Assembly: GCA_020024115.1 (NCBI GenBank)
Contig: JAHHUF010000015.1
Span: 1-26,781, forward strand
Source: Anaerofilum sp.
GTDB lineage: Bacteria > Bacillota > Clostridia > Oscillospirales > Ruminococcaceae
Direction of reading: 5' to 3'
Length of the DNA: 26,781 nucleotides
Part shown: one piece after another, positions 23,007 through 26,781 of the stretch
Layout: every line of letters starts with the position of its first letter
How positions within the stretch are numbered: the stretch's first letter is position 1
The notes under the pieces: generated by a model
What the model was told of the DNA's origin: nothing
Databases searched by the model: none
What the model saw: the letters and a program-made list of their open reading frames with translations, nothing else
Position numbers and translations under genes: made by a program

Positions 23007-24275
23007 TTATACCAGATAAATCCTTTCCATAATAATTTCATTTTGCTCCAAATAAAGCGGATTGGTTTTTATCATCAATCTGTTTTTTCCAACAACAGAT
23101 GCCTGTTGATAATCTTTCAAAATTGGCGGCAATTCCTGCTCTTTGCTATAAACAGCAACATCTATATAGGATTGTGTTCCATCTTTGTTGCAAACCTGCC
23201 AGCTATTGGCTGCCACACCATCCACAACTGTTATCTTGTCCATCCAAGCAACTGGCAACCGCAAAAAGAACCCATATTCCATATCCAAAACACCAAATTG
23301 CACAATAGTATTGCTTTTTCTGGTAAAATCCCGCCATGTGATAAACGAAAGCCGCCTTGCACTGTTTACTGTTGTAATTTCCTGCTCTATAATAGGAATT
23401 TCTACCACTCCATCCTGGTTAATATCCCAACTATATAGTCCCGGCTTCAGCCTTGCTGTTTGTGCAACAATATTTTCCGAATGGTTTGGGGTGTATTGGT
23501 ACAACCGACTTGTTTGTGGGTCATAGCTGATAAGTTCGCTAATCATATATCCGCTTTGGTCTAATCCATCTATCACAATATACCGATGGTCATTTTTGAC
23601 AGAATACTGCAATTCTTCACAAGTAACAAATCTTTGGTCTAAGGACAAATCAGGCAAAATCTTCAATTCTCCATCAACACCAGTTAGCATTGTGGCGCTC
23701 AATTGGTTATCCTGTCTGCGTATCATCAACAAATCATCATTTCCCGAACCGATAATATCTTCCAACAAATACCCCATGCAGGGCCAAAGCGAGTTTTCTT
23801 TTAAAGTTTTATCATAATAGGAATATACTGCCAAATAATCTTCTGTGCCCTTTGCGGGTGCAGAATATAAAATGACCAATTCATTGCCTTTTCCGCCCTG
23901 TAAATTTGCCTGAGAAATACTTTCCACATCGGTGGATGGCCCTTCAACCTCTTGTGTCACAACCCAATCTGTTTCGTTTTGTTCCAAAACAGCAATATGT
24001 ACATTTAGTCCTTTGCTTTCGCTTTGATATAATACAACAGCCTCTTCTTTTCCATCTCCATTCAAATCTCCAAACAAAAACGGGCTGGAAATTGTGCTGG
24101 TGCGGGGATATTTCAACTGAGCCGATTCCCCTAAATAGCTATTTAATGCTTTTTGTACAATGCTCAGCTGTGTTGAAAGTTGGGGGGCACGCAGCAATTC
24201 TTCAACAGCAGACTGTGTGGCACAGCCACAAAGCAAGCAGAAAACTGCCAACAGATACAACAATTTTTTGGCCAC
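23007..24275 (-). CDS. FG-GAP/VCBS-like lipoprotein leading a two-component operon
   Basis: A 422-residue predicted lipoprotein. The signal peptide VAKKLLYLLAVFCLLCGC has the lipobox L-C-G-C with the lipidated Cys18. The exported part contains D-x-N-x-D-G motifs (GDLNGDGKEE near 68-77 and WDINQDGVVE in the C-terminal half), typical of the calcium-binding loops of FG-GAP/VCBS propeller blades, amid repeating beta strands. A specific function is not recognised. The frame is open to 24353, but the GTG at 24275 is chosen because GAGGAG sits five bases upstream and the signal peptide starts there. The first-gene position before regulator and kinase suggests an accessory sensor or feedback role, which is inference. 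Confidence 0.8.
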   Translation of the reverse strand: MAKKLLYLLAVFCLLCGCATQSAVEELLRAPQLSTQLSIVQKALNSYLGESAQLKYPRTSTISSPFLFGDLNGDGKEEAVVLYQSESKGLNVHIAVLEQNETDWVVTQEVEGPSTDVESISQANLQGGKGNELVILYSAPAKGTEDYLAVYSYYDKTLKENSLWPCMGYLLEDIIGSGNDDLLMIRRQDNQLSATMLTGVDGELKILPDLSLDQRFVTCEELQYSVKNDHRYIVIDGLDQSGYMISELISYDPQTSRLYQYTPNHSENIVAQTARLKPGLYSWDINQDGVVEIPIIEQEITTVNSARRLSFITWRDFTRKSNTIVQFGVLDMEYGFFLRLPVAWMDKITVVDGVAANSWQVCNKDGTQSYIDVAVYSKEQELPPILKDYQQASVVGKNRLMIKTNPLYLEQNEIIMERIYLV

Positions 24276-24306
24276 TGTTTCTCCTCTTTTCCACATTCTG
24301 TTTTTT

Positions 24307-24335
24307 ATTGTACCATATCCTATAAATCCGGGCAA
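24307..24335 (-). promoter_or_regulatory. Sigma-A-type promoter of the lipoprotein-regulator-kinase operon
   Basis: On the minus strand -35 TTGCCC (24330-24335) and -10 TACAAT (24307-24312) are 17 bases apart. The start near 24300 gives a short leader of about 25 bases to the GTG at 24275. Confidence 0.65.
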
Positions 24336-24360
24336 GTGAAAGCCTTGTGTCACTGCATCT

Positions 24361-24406
24361 GCAAAAACAAAACAACCATACAGTCAAACCGTTTCTGTAT
24401 GGTTGT
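24361..24406 (-). terminator. Intrinsic terminator of the cell-wall hydrolase gene
   Basis: ACAACCATACAG (24372-24383) pairs perfectly with CTGTATGGTTGT (24395-24406), a 12-bp stem with an 11-base loop; on the minus strand TTTGTTTTTGC follows. It begins 12 bases after the gene's stop. Confidence 0.9.
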
Positions 24407-24418
24407 TCAAATTATATT

Positions 24419-26781
24419 TTAGTGTGTTACTTTATTGAAAACAGTGTTGGGGTAATAGTGCCGCAGCACCTGTTCATATCCCCAGTTTTCTTTTGCAATA
24501 TAGCCGGCTGCACCAAACTGACTCATTCCAACGCCATGCCCATTGCCATAGGACTTAAATGTAAAGCGGTCATTTTGTGCATTATACTCTACTGTAAAAT
24601 CCGAAGAACGGATAGGCGAAAAATTATCGTTCAACGCACCACCTTTGATGGTTTTTCCACAAATATTCAAGCTTGTGATGTAATTTCCGGCATTTCTGCC
24701 ATTAATGGTAAACCACTGGGCAGGATTTCCGTAATTGCTTGTGTCGATGCCATGTTTGTTTTTAAGCTCTGCAGATACCTCTGCGGCTGTGCGGGGACGG
24801 GATACTGTCGGAAAAAACTGCGATGCCATTTGTCGGTCATATTTGCTTTCGATTCCGGCTGGCAAATATGGAAGTTCATTGTTCCAGTAATCCCCTGATG
24901 CGTTTGTTCTGCCATTATTACAAGAACCATAAACAGCCATTATTGGCTGATTTTGATATGTAATAATTGTGTCCTGCACACTTGCAATTTGTTCACGAAT
25001 CAAACTGAAATTGCCGTTATAATTCAATCCAACTGATGGAATTTGGTTGCTGTTGGAATAGCTGTATAACAACCAGCTATGTGCTGCAATTGCTTGTGCC
25101 TGATAGAGTTTTTGTCTGTCTGCACCAGTCAAACCCAGACCGCTTCCAACTTCGTTGTTTACAATGGCAGCCAAAAGGTTCAGCATTGTATCTTCAACAA
25201 TGGCTCCGCTGGCATTTTCATTTTTTACCTTAAACTTTGCCACTGTATCACTGCCTGTATTGTCACTGCCTTGAATCAGTCCGCTGTAATCCTTATAAAT
25301 ATAGTTCAAATCCACATTTGTGCGAATGCCGGGCACAGAACCTCTGCTGGTGTATTGCCACAAGGCACATCTGCCAGCCCAAACAGGGTTTTGAACACTG
25401 GTTCGATAGTCAGCAATCCACATATCGTACCCTTCATTATACAACTGTTCTGCATTCACATTGGTTTGAGACCAAGAGGTGTTCATATACATTCCCGGAT
25501 AGTAGCCTTTTTGATTTAAAAGAACCATTCCATAACGCAGTAATTCAGTTCTGTCTTGATAGGTGAGACCTCTCAACAAAGAAGGGTCCTCCTGATCCAC
25601 AAATACAGGCAAATCCAAACGGTAGCCATCTCTTTCCAGTTTTTGCATTGCATCTGTAAAGGCATTGATTTCAACTGTTACTTCATTCAGATTTTTGGCA
25701 TAGGTGTAAATATATGCACCAACTTTAACGCCATATCTTTTTGCTTGACGGACATTATAATCAAACATATTGTCCACACCGCCAACTGTTCCGGCTGTTT
25801 TGTTCCAGCCCACAGCACGGATAATCGCATATTTTACACCACTGTTTGCCACAGCCTGCCAATCAATAATTCCCTGATGATACGAAACATCAATAGCAAT
25901 ATTGGGTGCTATCACAACTTCCTTGGCTACACCATTGTCATCGAATTGATATTTTTTTCCATCAATTGTATAGATACCATTTCTATATGCTGCACCATTG
26001 CCATAATCAAAGTAATATTTGTTTCCATTGATGGTTTGCCAGCCAAAGGCCATAATGCCATTTTTATAATAGATAAGTCTGCCATCATGGATTTGATAAA
26101 GTCCACTAACATACAGCCCTGTTTCAGGGTCAACATATGCCCAGCCTCTGCCCGGAATATGCTGTTCGCGAAGTGTCAGCAAATCACCATTGATTGTGCT
26201 GAATTCATAAGGCCAGCCTGCAATATTCTGTTTGCCCATCATCATGATGTTGTTTGCATCATAATGAACCAGACGTTGGTCAGGCAGCCGAACAAAACCT
26301 ACTGCATATTTTTTTGTCACAGGGTCAATATATCCCCAGCCTTTGCCTTTTATGTACATTTCACCTGTAATCAGGTTGCCATTGATTTTATCAAATGTAT
26401 ATGGTTTTCCATCCAATTCAATTGAACCGGTCACCATAAACCCTTCACGATAGTACAAGCAACGCTTATCCGGCAAATGCACAAAACCATTTGCATGTTG
26501 TTTGCTTACAGGGTCGATATAACACCAGCCCTTGCCCTCTACATAAAATTCACCGGTGACCATGTTTCCGTTGATTTTATCAAATTCATAGTGTTTGCCA
26601 TTAACCTCTACCGGCCCTGTCACCATAAAGCCATCGCGATAGTACATATATCGTTTGTCTGGCAAAGTCACAAAACCATTTGCATGTTGTTTGCTTACAG
26701 GGTCGATATAGCTCCAACCCTTGCCTTCTACATAAAATTCACCGGTGACCATGTTTCCGTTGATTTTATCAAATTCATAGT
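24419..26781 (-). CDS. Cell-wall-binding repeat / GH25 muramidase / SpoIID lytic transglycosylase fusion (5' end outside window)
   Basis: A frame of at least 786 residues runs off the right edge. Residues are numbered from the methionine at 26752. Residues 1-280 are tandem aromatic-Gly wall-binding repeats. About 285-495 is a GH25 (N-acetylmuramidase) domain: IAIDVSYHQG with Asp288, PVFVDQED with Asp386/Glu388, and NVDLNYIY with Asp481, matching the four acidic positions of the family. About 522-777 is a SpoIID/LytB domain: AAIVNNEVGS with the catalytic-type Glu534, QAQAIAAHSW, YGSCNNGRTN, and the end motif GHGVGMSQFGAAG. The product should cut glycan strands by both hydrolysis and lytic transglycosylation. 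No signal peptide is visible because the N terminus lies outside; export is inferred. The gene ends in its own terminator. Confidence 0.9.
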   Translation of the reverse strand, partial: YEFDKINGNMVTGEFYVEGKGWSYIDPVSKQHANGFVTLPDKRYMYYRDGFMVTGPVEVNGKHYEFDKINGNMVTGEFYVEGKGWCYIDPVSKQHANGFVHLPDKRCLYYREGFMVTGSIELDGKPYTFDKINGNLITGEMYIKGKGWGYIDPVTKKYAVGFVRLPDQRLVHYDANNIMMMGKQNIAGWPYEFSTINGDLLTLREQHIPGRGWAYVDPETGLYVSGLYQIHDGRLIYYKNGIMAFGWQTINGNKYYFDYGNGAAYRNGIYTIDGKKYQFDDNGVAKEVVIAPNIAIDVSYHQGIIDWQAVANSGVKYAIIRAVGWNKTAGTVGGVDNMFDYNVRQAKRYGVKVGAYIYTYAKNLNEVTVEINAFTDAMQKLERDGYRLDLPVFVDQEDPSLLRGLTYQDRTELLRYGMVLLNQKGYYPGMYMNTSWSQTNVNAEQLYNEGYDMWIADYRTSVQNPVWAGRCALWQYTSRGSVPGIRTNVDLNYIYKDYSGLIQGSDNTGSDTVAKFKVKNENASGAIVEDTMLNLLAAIVNNEVGSGLGLTGADRQKLYQAQAIAAHSWLLYSYSNSNQIPSVGLNYNGNFSLIREQIASVQDTIITYQNQPIMAVYGSCNNGRTNASGDYWNNELPYLPAGIESKYDRQMASQFFPTVSRPRTAAEVSAELKNKHGIDTSNYGNPAQWFTINGRNAGNYITSLNICGKTIKGGALNDNFSPIRSSDFTVEYNAQNDRFTFKSYGNGHGVGMSQFGAAGYIAKENWGYEQVLRHYYPNTVFNKVTH
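26183..26374 (-). repeat. Diverged third wall-binding repeat unit
   Basis: This unit encodes LITGEMYIKGKGWGYIDP onward, 64 residues ending in INGD. It follows the pattern of the two units beside it but has drifted in both amino acids and codons. A fourth, more diverged unit (GRGWAYVDPETG onward) follows at about 25990-26182. Confidence 0.75.
26375..26563 (-). repeat. 189-bp tandem repeat unit 2 (63-aa wall-binding module)
   Basis: The unit encodes 63 residues starting MVTGEFYVEGKGWCYIDP and ending FDKINGN. Long blocks are identical in DNA to the next unit, for example the segment around 26486-26520 compared with 26675-26709. Confidence 0.88.
26564..26752 (-). repeat. 189-bp tandem repeat unit 1 (63-aa wall-binding module)
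   Basis: Same 63-residue module, starting MVTGEFYVEGKGWSYIDP and ending YEFDKINGN. The bases 26753-26781 encode the YEFDKINGN end of yet another copy, so the array continues past the window. Confidence 0.88.

Noticed and set aside
24276..24353. Longer lipoprotein N terminus starting at 24353
   Set aside because: It would cover the promoter at 24307-24335 and put 26 residues before a clean lipoprotein signal peptide.
25556..26425. A 289-codon open frame on the + strand
   Set aside because: It lies opposite the wall-binding repeats and GH25 domain and has the Ile/Cys/His-rich look of an antisense frame.
26375..26781. Tandem repeats as a possible CRISPR array
   Set aside because: The unit is 189 bp, coding and in frame, with no unique spacers of 30-40 bp.

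Overview
The window looks like a chromosomal housekeeping segment of a low-to-mid GC, Gram-positive anaerobe of class Clostridia, most like the Oscillospiraceae/Ruminococcaceae. The pointers are an IreB-type regulatory phosphoprotein, an ECF transporter energising module, a DUF5711/CvpA pair, a DUF1385-prmC pair, recA-recX-rimO-pgsA order, GGAGG ribosome sites and T-rich intrinsic terminators. The assignment is inference from gene content; no 16S or marker comparison was possible. No phage, transposon, CRISPR array or defence system is visible.

Layout. The first ~0.95 kb reads on the + strand: the tail of a CorC/HlyC-domain (hemolysin-type) protein with its terminator, ireB with its own promoter, and a 99-residue orphan protein. 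A shared bidirectional terminator at 931-962 then separates this from the rest, which is all on the - strand. Read in its own direction from the right edge, that part holds: (a) a very large, 5'-truncated cell-wall protein with tandem wall-binding repeats, a GH25 muramidase domain and a SpoIID-type lytic transglycosylase domain; (b) a lipoprotein / response regulator / sensor kinase operon; (c) DUF1385-prmC; (d) recA-recX-rimO-pgsA-small membrane protein; (e) tRNA-Val(GAC) with its own promoter and terminator; (f) typA/bipA with a structured leader; (g) a long, tightly packed operon ruvC-ruvA-ruvB-methyltransferase-ecfA1-ecfA2-ecfT-truA-DUF5711-cvpA; (h) a ClpC-like unfoldase with a zinc finger instead of the usual N domain.

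How the parts work together. Two DNA recombination units (RecA/RecX and RuvABC) sit about 7 kb apart, each with its own promoter and each bearing a dyad near the start of transcription or translation, but neither shows the classical Gram-positive LexA box. Translation and RNA-modification genes (truA, rimO, prmC, rlmI-like, typA, tRNA-Val) are interspersed in the same operons. The ECF module (two ATPases plus the T component) has no substrate-binding S component here, so it probably serves S components encoded elsewhere. The right end is about the cell envelope: a secreted repeat protein with two different glycan-strand-cleaving folds, beside a lipoprotein-sensor-regulator operon.

The most unusual items are the GH25-SpoIID fusion with near-identical 189-bp tandem repeats, the zinc-finger/methionine-rich N terminus of the ClpC-like protein, the FG-GAP-type lipoprotein that leads a two-component operon, and the promoter-proximal dyads of ruvC, recA and typA. 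I found no clearly new defence or mobile system and do not claim one.
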